Assembly (NCBI GenBank): GCA_029237695.1 | Contig: CM055275.1 | Coordinates: 83,942,068-84,006,067 of the forward strand | Direction: 5' to 3' | DNA from: Conchocele bisecta | Taxonomy: Eukaryota; Mollusca; Bivalvia; Lucinida; Thyasiridae | DNA: 64,000 bases | Shown here: in pieces, positions 43,429-53,518 of the stretch | Position numbering within the stretch: the stretch's first letter is position 1 | Layout of the letters: the number at the start of each line of letters is the position of its first letter | Notes under the pieces: model-generated | Told to the model about the DNA's origin: nothing | Seen by the model: the letters and a program-made list of their open reading frames with translations, nothing else | Database searches by the model: none | Program-made: the position numbers and the translations under genes

Positions 43429-44405
43429 AATAAAAATAAAATTATTTAATAATTTCATACCCGTAAATGTGTATTCCGAAAGGAATGGATTACAAAAAAA
43501 ACACTGGATTATACGCAGATCTGTCGCTATGTTTCGCCGATATTGATTTCGAAAATATTTTCCGTAAATGGTGTTGAAAAGCTGACACAAAATTCAGAGT
43601 TCATGCGGAATTTCGGTGGGATTATGCACGTATCAACAGCTAATCGTCCGCATGAATAGGCAGGACACGTGACCATTATTTAATTAAACAATTAATCCTT
43701 TTAAGCGCCTGTTGATCGCGAGCATTATACATTGTAATAAGCGTCTGTCTATCGCGAGCACTATACAACGTACCCCGACCATCGCGTTATAATGGAGCTG
43801 CAATGTATTGTTGTTTACACCCGTATAATTCATTTTTCATATCAGGGGCGAAATGAGTCTGCCTTACAAAAATTCGCATGTGCGGAATGGTGGTACATGT
43901 AGGTGCGAAACGATCCGCCTGTAAACGATCCAGGCCGAACAGGTACATGTATTCGCGATATTTTAAAAGGGATGAAACAAGGCCGCCTCGAAGCGATCGG
44001 GGCCGAACAGGTATTCGCTTTAAAACGTGTAACCGTTGTACCACGTTTCAACGCTTTTCATATAGCTACACGCTTCCAGGTAAAGCGTTGTACACGTTTC
44101 AACGCTTTCACCTCGCTACATATGTATACGCCAAAGCGTGTTATACACCTTGAAGCTAAACGTATTACACGCTTTAAAACGGTTTAACAATGTGTATTAC
44201 ACGTGTACGAACCGTATTATACGTTTAAACAACGTATACAACGCTTTTAAACTAAACGGTTTGACAATGTGTATTACACGTGTACGAAACGTATTATACG
44301 TTTAAACAACGTATACAACGCTACAGCAAACCGTTGCGTTCGCGTTGCGTTCGCGTTGAGTTTGCAAGTGTTGTCTACGGTGGAACAAAAACGCAGACTG
44401 CACTG

Positions 44406-44575
44406 TATCAGACTATTTTCATATGAGGCATAATATTGTTTAATTATTTATACTAATTAAATGCGTCATCTAAAAAAATAATATTTTCGACAGATTATAA
44501 AGTATGATCATTGTACATCAAAAAATAAATACAGAGAATAAATAGTAATGTTCCGTTAGTATTTTAATGAAACCC
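44406..44575. mobile_element. TTAA MITE, right-central part after the 2.5-kb insertion
   Basis: ATTTTCATATGAGGCATAAT, AATATTTTCGACAGATTATA and GAATAAATAGTAATGTTCC match the interior of intact copies in order. Confidence 0.8.
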
Positions 44576-44889
44576 CAATCACGGACACACATTTGGCCGT
44601 TCCAACATTTTGCGTGTATGGGCTATTTGTTCTTTAAAATAAATAAACGACAATATACTTAGAGACTATACGGAATAAGTCTATTGTATTATATTAGCGT
44701 AGGCTCCTCCCCTAGCCCCTAAACCCTCAATGTTAGCCGAAACAGATGGACCGATGAATAAACGGACAACGGGCCGCCTATATGTACCCCGAATACAATT
44801 GATGTACAGTGTAACCTCACTAAACCGGACGCCCTGTGAGTCCCCATGGCAACACGGTTGAGAGATATTCCACTGTAATTTCTGTTACA
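44576..44889. other. Unassigned; weak mariner-type MITE start
   Basis: TACAGTGTAACCTCACTAAACC near 44807 resembles the end of a TA-type MITE, with ATTCCACTGTAAT at 44868 as a possible partner. No gene. Confidence 0.35.
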
Positions 44890-45232
44890 TTGTCCTTATT
44901 ACATAACGGATTTTAATGAAATATGGCGCACCAAACACGTCTTGTTAAGCTGCATTTGGTGGTCTCGGTACTTTGGCCCAAACTTCTGTTTTTCGATTTC
45001 AATACTAACACGGAAATAGATTATTCGTAAAAATGACACAAGTATGTGCCAAAGTCCCGAGACCACCAAAATGCAGGTCATGAAGACGGGTTTGCTGCAC
45101 CACATTTCATCAAAATCCGTTGCATATTAAGGAAAATATCAAATAATATTTATTTTGGAGTGGGCACGATTTCAACACTTTCAGACATTGTTGTTGTTGT
45201 GGTAACCACATGATCATGCACCTTGATAAAAC
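44890..45232. mobile_element. TGATCACGTGG fold-back MITE, left end missing
   Basis: ATATGGCGCACCAAACACGT, CTGCATTTGGTGGTCT, mirrored arms, and the end GTAACCACATGATCATGCAC. Confidence 0.72.
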
Positions 45233-45448
45233 TGCTAGCTCTTAGCTAGTTATTTCCCTTTGTAAATTTATTTATAGAGATCCGGTCCTTTGGTTTATTT
45301 TAGCGTTTATTTCTTACTGAATAACTTGCAAAAATAAAGACTGCAAATATTGTATTGAGTGCAGTCTGATCTGGGACTACACTGATTGCAATACAATAAA
45401 TGAGTGTGAAAATATATATCTGGCAAATAATGCAGTTCCGGGTGACAC

Positions 45449-46000
45449 ACGTGTAATAACACCTGGAGCCCCTGGTGCGAATTTGATTGGCTGGCTGCAT
45501 CACCCTAATTACGTATTCGTATTATGCTCTGACTTTACGCCAAACGAACAAAATGAAGATGTCCCAAATGACGTCGCAAATGGCGTCCCAAATGACGTCA
45601 TCATCTTGTATACGTCATTAGAAGCGTCAGTAACTCAGTAAAACTACTGCAATTGCGAGAATATGCCTCCGTTTGGTAATACGAAGTGCTTACAAAGAAC
45701 GGGAACCGAGATATACCATCTTTATACAATGTAATATATTTACAATGTATTGCTAGTATTAAAACTATTTTTCTCAGTGGAGGGTTTCAACTAGATGCGA
45801 AATTGGTCAATGGCGTCTGTTCACAGACACGTATTGGATATGTCAAAGTTAGCTGCTCTTTGGTGTGTGAGATCATGTGATAAACAGAATCTCAAACCAG
45901 TTTCCATTTGATATGCGATTTATGAAACGAGTCACGCACAATTTATGTACTGAGCCTCTGGCGAGGTGCATAATATTGCTGACGAGTTTCATATTCAAGG
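45449..46000. mobile_element. Composite element 4, uninterrupted copy
   Basis: GACACACGTGTAATAACACC, TACGTATTCGTATTATGCTC, CCAAATGACGTC, ATTGCTAGTATTAAAACTAT, then the junction CATGTGATAAACAGAATCTC and a fold-back (TTTATGAAACGAGTCACGCA ... GACGAGTTTCATA). It is the intact reference for 24107-25030. Confidence 0.75.
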
Positions 46001-46003
46001 TGC

Positions 46004-46742
46004 ATGATCACGTGGTTACAACAACAACAGCAATTACTTAAACGTCCAGTAGCCTATTTCATCAAAATTGCAAAGTATACTTTACTAGCAAAGTATACTT
46101 TGAGGGAGTAATCATTTATTTTTCCTGAAATGCATTATTTCATATAGAACTAACAAATGTATATATTTCATGATTAAAAGTATGCAGAATTATTATACTG
46201 AATTTATTACATTATCACAGCCAATTGGCTGTGATAATGTAATAAATTCAGTATAATAAAAATTAATAAGTTTATCATAAAATTGAAAATTTCTCCCTCA
46301 AAGTATACTTTGCTACTAAAGTATACTTTGCAATGTTGATGAAATGGGCTACAGTAGCGCCTCCGATTCAAAGTACGTATTCTTTATGTTGTTCTTATTA
46401 TGTATCGGATTTTTATGGCCCATCAAACGCGTCTTGTTACGCTGCATTTGGCTGTCACGGTACTTTGGTCCAAACTTCTGTCGTTTTTGCGAAGAATCGA
46501 TTTCCGTGTTTACTGTACTACTGACACGGAAATCAATTCTTCGCAAAAATGACACAAGTATGTGCTGAAGTCCCGAGACCACCAAATGCAGCTCATGAAG
46601 ACGCGTTTGCCGCGCCATATTTCATCAAAATCCATTGCATATTAAGGAAACTATCAGATAATACTTACTTTGGAGTGGGCGCGCTTTCAACACTTTCAGT
46701 CAGTGTTGTTGTTGTTGCAACCACGTGATCATGCACCTTGAT
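46004..46742. mobile_element. TGATCACGTGG MITE carrying a nested AAAGTATACTTT element
   Basis: The host begins AAGGTGCATGATCACGTGGT at 46004 and is interrupted at 46051-46352 by a complete AAAGTATACTTT fold-back (AGTAGCCTATTTCATCAAAA ... GATGAAATGGGCTAC). It resumes ATTCAAAGTACGTATTCTTT and ends ACCACGTGATCATGCACCTT. Confidence 0.82.
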
Positions 46743-46890
46743 ATATAGAGGATCTCAAACGAGTGTCCATTTGATATGATATTTAGGAAACGAGTCGCGC
46801 ACAATTTATGCACTGAGCCTCTGGTGTGCATGACTCGTTTCATAAATCTCATATCAAACGGACACTCGTTTGAGATCCTCTATATATGTT
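46743..46890. mobile_element. Fold-back element, TAGAGGATCTCAAACGAGTG ends
   Basis: Near-perfect ~60-bp arms: TATAGAGGATCTCAAACGAG and its mirror, apex GCACTGAGCCTCTGGTGTGC. It lies just downstream of the guanylate cyclase stop codon (46974), so it may be in the 3' untranslated region. Confidence 0.82.
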
Positions 46891-46973
46891 TGGTGGGAAA
46901 TATGAGAACTGATAAGTTGTACAAAATGAATCCTCAACATGACATGTTTGATGGTCGATACATGCATCGTCCA

Positions 46974-47045
46974 CTAGTATGAGCATGTGAACGGATGGAG
47001 GCCCTGCTCGTCTGTTAGCCAGTATGTGAACATCGTCCCCTTGCC
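46974..47045 (-). CDS. Guanylate cyclase exon 9: last coding exon and stop
   Basis: 72 bp, acceptor TTTACAG, phase 0, stop TAG at 46974-46976. Residues 344-366: GKGTMFTYWL (344-353), the conserved end of the cyclase domain, then a 13-residue tail ending CSY. No clear polyadenylation signal before the fold-back element at 46890. Confidence 0.94.
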   Translation of the reverse strand, partial: GKGTMFTYWLTDEQGLHPFTCSY

Positions 47046-47079
47046 CTGTAAATAAATAGAGGATATGAATATTATATTT

Positions 47080-47407
47080 ATTATATACCGCTCCATGAAA
47101 ATTATCAGTTTTTTAGACTGTATACGGTAATGAATGTGTATTTGCAGCATATTTGCGCTGTTTTCTTTCAGGTGCGCGTTATGAATATAGATAGGGGAAG
47201 TAGTCGTATTTTCACCGGAAGTTGTTTATTTCATCGATGAGAACATATGACTTTTATGTACATCGTATAGCTATGTATTTCATGGGTAGGTATATAATAA
47301 ATTACAAGTCATAGGACGTGGCATGGAAAGGAACAAGAATGCATAACACTCATGCAAGATGTATCCCATATAGTGGAAAGAAAATTACGAGGTCATTTAA
47401 CCTTGAA
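47080..47407. other. Intron sequence, unassigned
   Basis: Intron between exons 9 and 8; no recognised repeat in this part. Confidence 0.5.
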
Positions 47408-47609
47408 AGGCCTCGACAAATCCACTCGTATGCACGTATTGACAAGTGAATTTTCGATCTGGACGAGCGAAAATTTAATGCAACGATGTGGGAAACACAC
47501 AAAAATATTAGGGTCTGCCTAATTTTCTGCTCGTCCAGAATGGATTTCAACTCGTAACGAGTTGAAATTCAATCTGGACGAGAGGAAAATTAAAGATTTG
47601 TCGAGGCCT
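47408..47609. repeat. Fold-back element, AGGCCTCGACAAATC ends
   Basis: AGGCCTCGACAAATC and GATTTGTCGAGGCCT are inverted ends, with CTGGACGAGCGAAAATT and ATTTTCTGCTCGTCCAG, and an inner CAACTCGTAACGAGTTG palindrome. Intronic. Confidence 0.8.
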
Positions 47610-47649
47610 GCTTGACTTTTAAGCACAGGGGCTGCATGGGTGGTCTATG

Positions 47650-48377
47650 GAATGAAAGTATGTATGATAGCACATGAGGCACACCATGCGAGTTTGTACG
47701 GTGTGTGATATCTCGCGAAAAATATATAAAAAATTATATAGAGTTTATTCAACTGTCATTTTCAAATACCGAGTGCGGATGCATGAGTTTCTTTATCGGA
47801 TTTACAGATGGTATTTCAAAATGGTAGTGGAATAATTTGTATATTACATGCTCTTCGAAAAATGTGAAATTTGTTCTTATAACTTTGTCAAAATAGACAA
47901 TTTTGACGTTATTGTTTCTTCGCCGGAAATGACGTCAAAACGTGACGTCAATTACGTCTTGCGAACGTCTAGGAGGAAATAGTTCCTTCAAGGAAATAAG
48001 TCTCTCTAGAATCACTCGGTAGCATGTAATATACAACATGTATGACATTTCCCGTAAATGACATATATTCGTAGATAATCAGGGCAAGAATAACGCAGGT
48101 GGTAGTGTATACCTAATCGAGGTTAAGCCACAGTTAGATCACGGTTCATCCGCATGTACGAGGAGATAATCCGCGAGCTTTAGCGTACATGCGGACGAAC
48201 GTGATCTATACCACCATGTATAGTACATACAATAAGGAATTGGGAAGGGCTGTAACTAATGTGGATATCGTCATGTCCATACATGTCCATGTGATGTGTA
48301 AATGCAGAAACGAAACTCGAAAATGTATCAAAGATGTGATCGATCAGTGATCATTTTAAATCATGGAATTATATTAC
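47650..48377. other. Intron sequence with fold-back remnants
   Basis: GCACATGAGGCACACCATGC near 47670 matches the 3385 family. At 48120-48215 ATCACGGTTCATCCGCATGT and GTACATGCGGACGAACGTGATC form an imperfect hairpin. No coding exon. Confidence 0.5.
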
Positions 48378-48469
48378 CTTAATATCGAGTTCGCCCCTTT
48401 CCTCCATGACGAAACTGGGCACACGTGACAGGTGTCGCATGGTTGAATCGCTGATATGAATCTTCATCG
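48378..48469 (-). CDS. Guanylate cyclase exon 8: C-terminal part of cyclase domain
   Basis: 92 bp, acceptor TTTTCAG, donor GTAATA. Residues 313-343: MKIHISDST (314-322) and EERGELDIK (335-343), matching 'LKIHVSE...RGEVEMK' of the family. Confidence 0.96.
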
Positions 48470-48487
48470 CTGAAAAGTAGAAAACGA

Positions 48488-49075
48488 TCATTAATCGTTC
48501 CCAGAGTATCAACTTTTCTGAACATACCAAATCGCAATCATGCGAACAGAACCGCCTGTGTTAATCTTGTCCACATTATCAATGTTTCTGAACATATATT
48601 GGCAATGCCAACTCGCAATCAAGCAGTTTGATTGTCTGAGCCTGAGCTGTAGCACAGCTCAGGCTCAGACAATCAAGCTGCTGTATTTCAAGCGCAGTAT
48701 TCAAAAGTCTGATTGTCTGAGCCTGCCTGTATACACAATCGCCTACTTTAACAATTAACGTTTCTGAACATATATTGGCAATGCCAACTAGCAATCAAGT
48801 AATTTGATTGTGTGATGATCATGAGCTGTATCAGCTACATCAAGCTGTTTGATTTCAATCACAATATTGAACAATTTCTAAATAAATAAATTGCCAAGAT
48901 TCGCGTAGGCGGTAGAGTACACACCCGGCTGCCGAAATATTTCCCAGAGTATCAACGTTTCTGAACATATATTGGCAATGCCAACTCGGAATCTGGCAAT
49001 TCGATTGTCTGAGCCTGAGCTGTCGCACAACCAAGGCTCACTCAATCAAGTCGATCGATTTCAAGCACAGTATTA
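48488..49075. mobile_element. Two CCTGCGTTAATCTTG fold-back MITEs, intronic
   Basis: The unit with CGCCTGTGTTAATCTTGTCC, TATTGGCAATGCCAACTCGC, GCCTGAGCTGTAGCACAGCT and TCAAGCTGCT is seen at 48530-48715 and, more worn, at 48755-49075. The palindromic apex AGCTGTAGCACAGCT lies between mirrored GATTGTCTGAGCC words. Confidence 0.8.
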
Positions 49076-49194
49076 AAGTACATTGAACGTAGTAAGTAGT
49101 TGTTGATATTTTTAGGCAAATGTAGGTGAACAAATGCTTCACCCATTACATGAGGAATACACCTTAACGTGTATAATTGTTTAAAACCATTTTA

Positions 49195-49285
49195 TTTTTG
49201 TTATTTCTCATTAAAAGTATATGTTGTGACCACTCATTTGAACCGTCTCGACGAGACGGTTCAAATGGTGATCACAACATATATA
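49195..49285. repeat. Hairpin element, ACCGTCTCGACGAGACGGTT core
   Basis: AAAGTATATGTTGTGACCAC ... GTGATCACAACATATAT; intronic. Confidence 0.88.
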
Positions 49286-49428
49286 TCTGAGCTCATAGAA
49301 AGAAAATATTTCGGATTTTCCATAAACAAAATGACGTATCACCAGCATGAAATGGGTTAATTGTCAGATGCACAAGGGGTACATCGCTCAAAACACCCAC
49401 CCCACCCCAAGCACGACAATCCGGTTAC

Positions 49429-49527
49429 CTTCGCTGTTTGATTCCATCCGACTGGCTGTGTTGACCGTGTCCCCAAACAAGCAATATCGCGGCATTTTTC
49501 TCCCCACCACTCCCGCGCACACGGGAC
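49429..49527 (-). CDS. Guanylate cyclase exon 7: substrate-specificity and catalytic Arg
   Basis: 99 bp, acceptor TTGCAG, donor GTAACC. Residues 281-312: PVCAGVVG, then [17 protein letters not shown] (293-309). C295 is the guanine-selecting cysteine (Asp in adenylate cyclases). N302 and R306 stabilise the transition state. R289 replaces the Leu that I would expect (GLKMPRY), a small difference. Confidence 0.98.
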
Positions 49528-50318
49528 CTGCAATATGTTTATACCACTAGTTTATAGGCCAATGAAAGAACAGCATTTCACCTCAATTAATGGCATATTG
49601 CGACGCTTTCGCCAATATTTATTAAATTAATCATTAAATGTTCACCGCTATATTTAGAACTGATGTTACGCCTTGTTGTCATCGGTTCACGAGAAGCAAA
49701 GCATAGTACCGCCCTCACACGCGCTTACTTCGTGTCACACCGCCAATCACATACTAGCATAGGGATTCGAAACCACGTTTAGGGGCGGAGCTTCGCAACT
49801 GGGCTTAGAAACAATAAGTACGTTATAGTTCACATATTGAATGTTTAATAATTAATTTCTCGACACTGACCCACGCTGCGAAATTAAGTTATTAAAAATG
49901 CAATATATGCAGAGCTCAAGATAAGCTTTGTGTTTAAAGCGTAATATAGCCCCTGATTTCTAAATCATTGCGTATTTTACTTTTAAAATGGAGTATTGAT
50001 TGCTTTCATTACTAAATAGGGAACAAATGATAAAACAAATATAACAAATTTAAACATTCACTTAATTGAGCTGTAAAAAGCGTTTGCTTTTTGCAGCTCA
50101 ACTAAGTCCTTTTCAACTCTATGACAGTATGTTCACTACTCAATTTAAAAATCAATGCGTATGTTCACATTGTTGTGCGTATTTTGTAATCCCACTTTCG
50201 ATATCAATGGGTAATCAGCTAAAACAGTTGCGTAAAATACGCCAATACGCACCTTATCTGGAGCGCTGCAATATATGAACTATAACTATTATTATATTAT
50301 TATTAGCTGCTCTACAAT
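49528..50318. other. Intron with TTCACATATTG hairpin elements
   Basis: GTTATAGTTCACATATTG at 49813 and CAATATATGAACTATAAC near 50268 may bound a ~470-bp fold-back. Inside is a TTGAGCTG...AAAAGC hairpin at 50066-50105. Confidence 0.5.
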
Positions 50319-50718
50319 CAAGGTGCATGATCACGTGGTTACAACAACAACAACGTCGCCCACTCCAAAGTAAGTATTATTTGATATTTTTCCTTAATAT
50401 GCAACGGATTTGGATTAAATATGGCGCAGCAAACGTGTCTTCATGAGCTGCATTTGGTGGTCTATGGAGTTTGGCACAGACTTATGTCGTTTTTGCGAAG
50501 AATCGATTTCCGTGTCTCCTACACGGAAATCGATTCTTCGCGAAAATGACAGATGTTTGGGCGAAAATAAAGAGACCACCAAATGCAGCTTAACAAGACG
50601 CGTTTGATGAGCCATATTACATCAGAATCCGTTACGTAATAAGGACATTATAAAAGAATATGTACTTTGAATCGGTACGTATTGTTGTTGTTAGTACCAC
50701 GTGATCATACACCTTGAC
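50319..50718. mobile_element. TGATCACGTGG fold-back MITE, complete copy, 400 bp
   Basis: TCAAGGTGCATGATCACGTG to GTACCACGTGATCATACACC-TTGA. Arms meet at AAATCGATTCTTCG palindromes. Intronic. It is the best reference copy for the family. Confidence 0.87.
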
Positions 50719-50739
50719 TGTGAATCAGCATTAAGTATT

Positions 50740-50825
50740 ACTGTTCAAATATTGGCTTTTTAAGAAATTAAATACAAGGGAGTGCTAGTATTTAGTTCCT
50801 TAGATATGCAATATGTGAACAATAA
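50740..50825. repeat. Hairpin element, TGTTCAAATATTGG ends
   Basis: Diverged copy of 31428-31535. Confidence 0.65.
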
Positions 50826-50924
50826 CATATTTATAGTTCAGCCAATATGCCAATAGTAGCTTCCAGCTGTGTTGTTGGCATATGGCGGATGTTGAACGTT
50901 TTACTGATCTCAAGTACATACCTA

Positions 50925-51160
50925 GACATTTAAACAACCGCCTGCGTTAATTTTGCCCATATTATCGACATCTCTGATCATCTATCGGTAATACCAACTG
51001 GCAACCGAACAACTTGAATGTCTGAGCCTGAGCTGTAGCACAGCTCAGGCTCAGACAATCAAGCTGGTTGATTACAAGCCCCGTGAATATTCAGGTATTC
51101 AATTAATCGACAACTAATGGCACGATTAGCCCAGGCGGTAGTGTAAATACGTATCTGTAT
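50925..51160. mobile_element. CCTGCGTTAATCTTG fold-back MITE, intronic copy
   Basis: CCGCCTGCGTTAATTTTGCC ... GAGCTGTAGCACAGCTCAGG ... GATTAGCCCAGGCGGTAGTG. Confidence 0.8.
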
Positions 51161-51279
51161 TTTCACTGCGTTTTACAAGTCATGTCCCGCCAATTGCCTT
51201 GAAGATTCGATTCAGGTACATCATTATATCACTTGGTTTCCGAACGGCATGACGTCATGTTTTTTAGATGTGTTTACAG

Positions 51280-51736
51280 TACATTGCCTTTTATATCTTG
51301 CTAATCAAATGACATTTTTATGAAATATACCGCAGCAAATGCGGTACACGTTGCCCTTTATTGTATAGGCGGCTTTAATCTCATAATTATGTCGTTTTGA
51401 CGTAGAATCGGTTGCCGTAAATGTAAATAAAACTGGAGCATGTGAATGTAAGAAATAAACGGTACTCGATTCTTTATGAAATTTATAAGTTATTGTAAAT
51501 AACTTTCAGAGCACCCATAAAACACATATGCCATCGTATTTGGTGCGCTACATATCATCAAAATCCGTCCGTTTGTTAGGAAGATTTTAATGAAAATCTA
51601 CTGTAAAAATGACGTCACAGATTACGTCAGGTCGGAAAATCGTGTTCGGAAACCACGTGATCACACACCTTGATAATAGTATTTTAAAATAGATAAACTG
51701 ACAAATATTTGCAACATTAGCGCAGAAAGTAGTGTA
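51280..51736. mobile_element. Diverged TGATCACGTGG MITE and a fragment of the CCTGCGTTAATCTTG MITE
   Basis: ATATACCGCAGCAAATGCGG, AAAATCCGTCCG and AACCACGTGATCACACACCT mark the first. CATTAGCGCAGAAAGTAGTG is the right end of the second. Confidence 0.55.
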
Positions 51737-51835
51737 CAGTGGGGTCAGCGTGTAAGTGCACACACGAACGAACACGACAGGTTGGTTCCAACATGTCTGT
51801 TCGTTCGTGAGGGCACTTACACGATGACCCCACTG
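51737..51835. mobile_element. TA-flanked fold-back MITE, 99 bp, next to a splice donor
   Basis: Second copy of the 36146-36245 element. TA at 51735-51736 and 51836-51837. It lies 11 bp inside the intron that follows exon 6. Confidence 0.92.
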
Positions 51836-51848
51836 TACATGTACATAC

Positions 51849-52023
51849 CGGTGTGTATGCCAATTCTCGCTTGCAGCTGGGTTTGTGGCAAATGGCGGAT
51901 CGTAAACGTTTTTATGCTCTCCAGTATAGAGAGCGACATCCGGGCAATCTGGACCACGTGCTCATTTTCGTTGCGGACCGGAAGTCCGGAAACGACCATG
52001 TATGCGTCTCCGATGGTTTCCAC
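51849..52023 (-). CDS. Guanylate cyclase exon 6: central catalytic segment
   Basis: 175 bp, acceptor CTTGCAG, donor GTATGTAC. Residues 222-279: [15 protein letters not shown] with E223 (guanine recognition) and D227 (second metal aspartate), and ARIGIHTG (273-280) at the end. Only 11 bp into the following intron sits the TA and then a 99-bp fold-back MITE (51737-51835). Confidence 0.98.
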
Positions 52024-52560
52024 CTGCAAGTAGATAATGTCTCAATACTCATTTCTTTGTTATTTTGCCTTTTGCTTTATTACCTGCAAATGACCATTAG
52101 GTCATGCCATGTCTTTTCTACCCAGTTGACCGAAAGCTCCCTACGTATCCGGTAAAAAACAAACAAGACCTTGTGAGAAAAACGAAGGTAAATTTATGTT
52201 AAAAACTTCCTCAACCCTTTGCAGGGTTGATGAAGTTTTTAGCATAAATTAACATTTCAGCCAGCAAACGTTAGAAACAAGAAGAACATACTCTTATTAA
52301 GTGGACATTCATGAACGGATTTGATGCATTGAAAAATCCCCCAATCAGTTTTCATATCACTTCACCAGTCAATAGTGTAAAACAGCATGCACATTGTGTT
52401 TGTTTTTTCACATAACCACTTTCACAACCTACCCGCAAACGAACGCTTAACAGAGAAAGAACCAAGCAAATCACCGTTTTCTTTTTGTTTAACTAAAGTA
52501 ATCGTATATTGCGATTCTGTAACGACACTATATATCAAATGAATCATTAATTGTTCGGAT
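52024..52560. other. Intron sequence with one hairpin
   Basis: At 52193-52257 AATTTATGTTAAAAACTTCC and its mirror flank CAACCCTTTGCAGGGTTG. Otherwise unassigned. Confidence 0.5.
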
Positions 52561-52720
52561 TAAGTACATGAGTGATGCTTTAATATGATATTTATTGAAC
52601 AAGTTTACTGATTTCATAAGAAACGAGGCTACGCCTCCTTGCTTTCAAGCAAGTATTTTGAAATAAAGAAATTGACAAACATTGGCAGGATGAGCGCAGG
52701 TGGTGATGTACATTTGTTTA
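52560..52720. mobile_element. Fold-back fragments: CATAAGAAACGAGG and CCTGCGTTAATCTTG families
   Basis: TTTACTGATTTCATAAGAAACGAGG, then TATTTTGAAATAAAGAAATT and GGATGAGCGCAGGTGGT, which is the right end of the second family. Confidence 0.6.
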
Positions 52721-52789
52721 TCTGAGGATGTATGAGGACATTATCTTACGTTCTCATTCTCGTCCCTCAGGGAGTCACTGTATTACTAA

Positions 52790-53241
52790 TATGTGGCAGT
52801 GACTGGAGAAATGGGTCTTATGGGTTTTGCGACCAGTGTAGATCCAGATCAGCCTGTGCATCCGCACTGTCTGATCAGGATCTACAATGTTCGTCATTCC
52901 ATCAATGAAACACCTTTCAGGCTGTTATCAAGCAGCGTTATCAGACTACAAAACTTCACTAAACTTCATACGACTAAAATGTTTGTAAGTGCAAATTTAG
53001 GATCGTCTGGAAATTTGAATTGGAGACTATATGCAGACTATGCACAATAAATGTAAATCCAATAATAGTTTTCAAGAACAAATTGTTTATGTGAAATTTA
53101 CAGACTAACATAATTGTGCACTTACGAACATTTTAGTCGTACGAAGTTTAGTGAAACGGCCCCCAGAAGTGTACAACTTGAACAGGATCTGCATTGGTCA
53201 CAAATCCCATACGCCCCATTTCTCCAGTCACTGCCACATGT
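52790..53241. mobile_element. 'GTGGCAGTGACTGGAG' MITE carrying a nested MITE-2
   Basis: Host left part TGTGGCAGTGACTGGAGAAA to CGTTATCAGACTACA. At about 52945-53165 lies a MITE-2 copy (CTTCACTAAACTTCATACGA ... GTTTAGTGAAACGGCCCCC). The host right part follows, AAGTGTACAACTTGAACAGG ... TCTCCAGTCACTGCCACATG. Confidence 0.78.
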
Positions 53242-53310
53242 AATGATGAAATGGGCTCAATGGTGGGATTTTCTCATAGAAAATGTAATATGTTGTGCAG
53301 CCGTTTATAC

Positions 53311-53379
53311 CTTATAGACGTCGAAGTTTTCGATGATTGCGTCAAAACACGTATATAGGTCGTTCAATAAATCGATAAC
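53311..53379 (-). CDS. Guanylate cyclase exon 5: micro-exon, 23 residues
   Basis: 69 bp, acceptor TTTCAG, donor GTATAA, phase 0 at both ends. Encodes residues 199-221, including [10 protein letters not shown] (202-211), the helix conserved in the family. Its intron upstream holds a ~105-bp minisatellite that nearly fills it. Confidence 0.97.
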
Positions 53380-53518
53380 CTGAAATGAAATAATGAAATA
53401 GCTGAAACTTTCAAGAAATAGATAGCATGGATCACTCACTTATGTCAATGAGTATATATTCATATGTGACTGCAATAGAACAAACCAGACGCTGGAAATA
53501 CATACAAATACATAAGCA

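Larger units (their letters stand above)
41930..44405. mobile_element. TA-flanked 2,476-bp insertion with imperfect inverted ends
   Basis: Left end CAGTTGTATCTGTCAAAATG and reverse complement of right end CAGTGCAGTCTGCGTTTTTG match imperfectly, then both reach GTTCC. TA is duplicated at 41928-41929 and 44406-44407. Both subterminal zones are packed with CGTATACAACG, CGTATTACACG and GCGTTTCAAA words. They include a ~68-bp direct repeat near 42112-42250 and an ~87-bp one near 44170-44330. No transposase frame is recognised, so it is non-autonomous or decayed. It is itself filled with later insertions. Confidence 0.75.
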
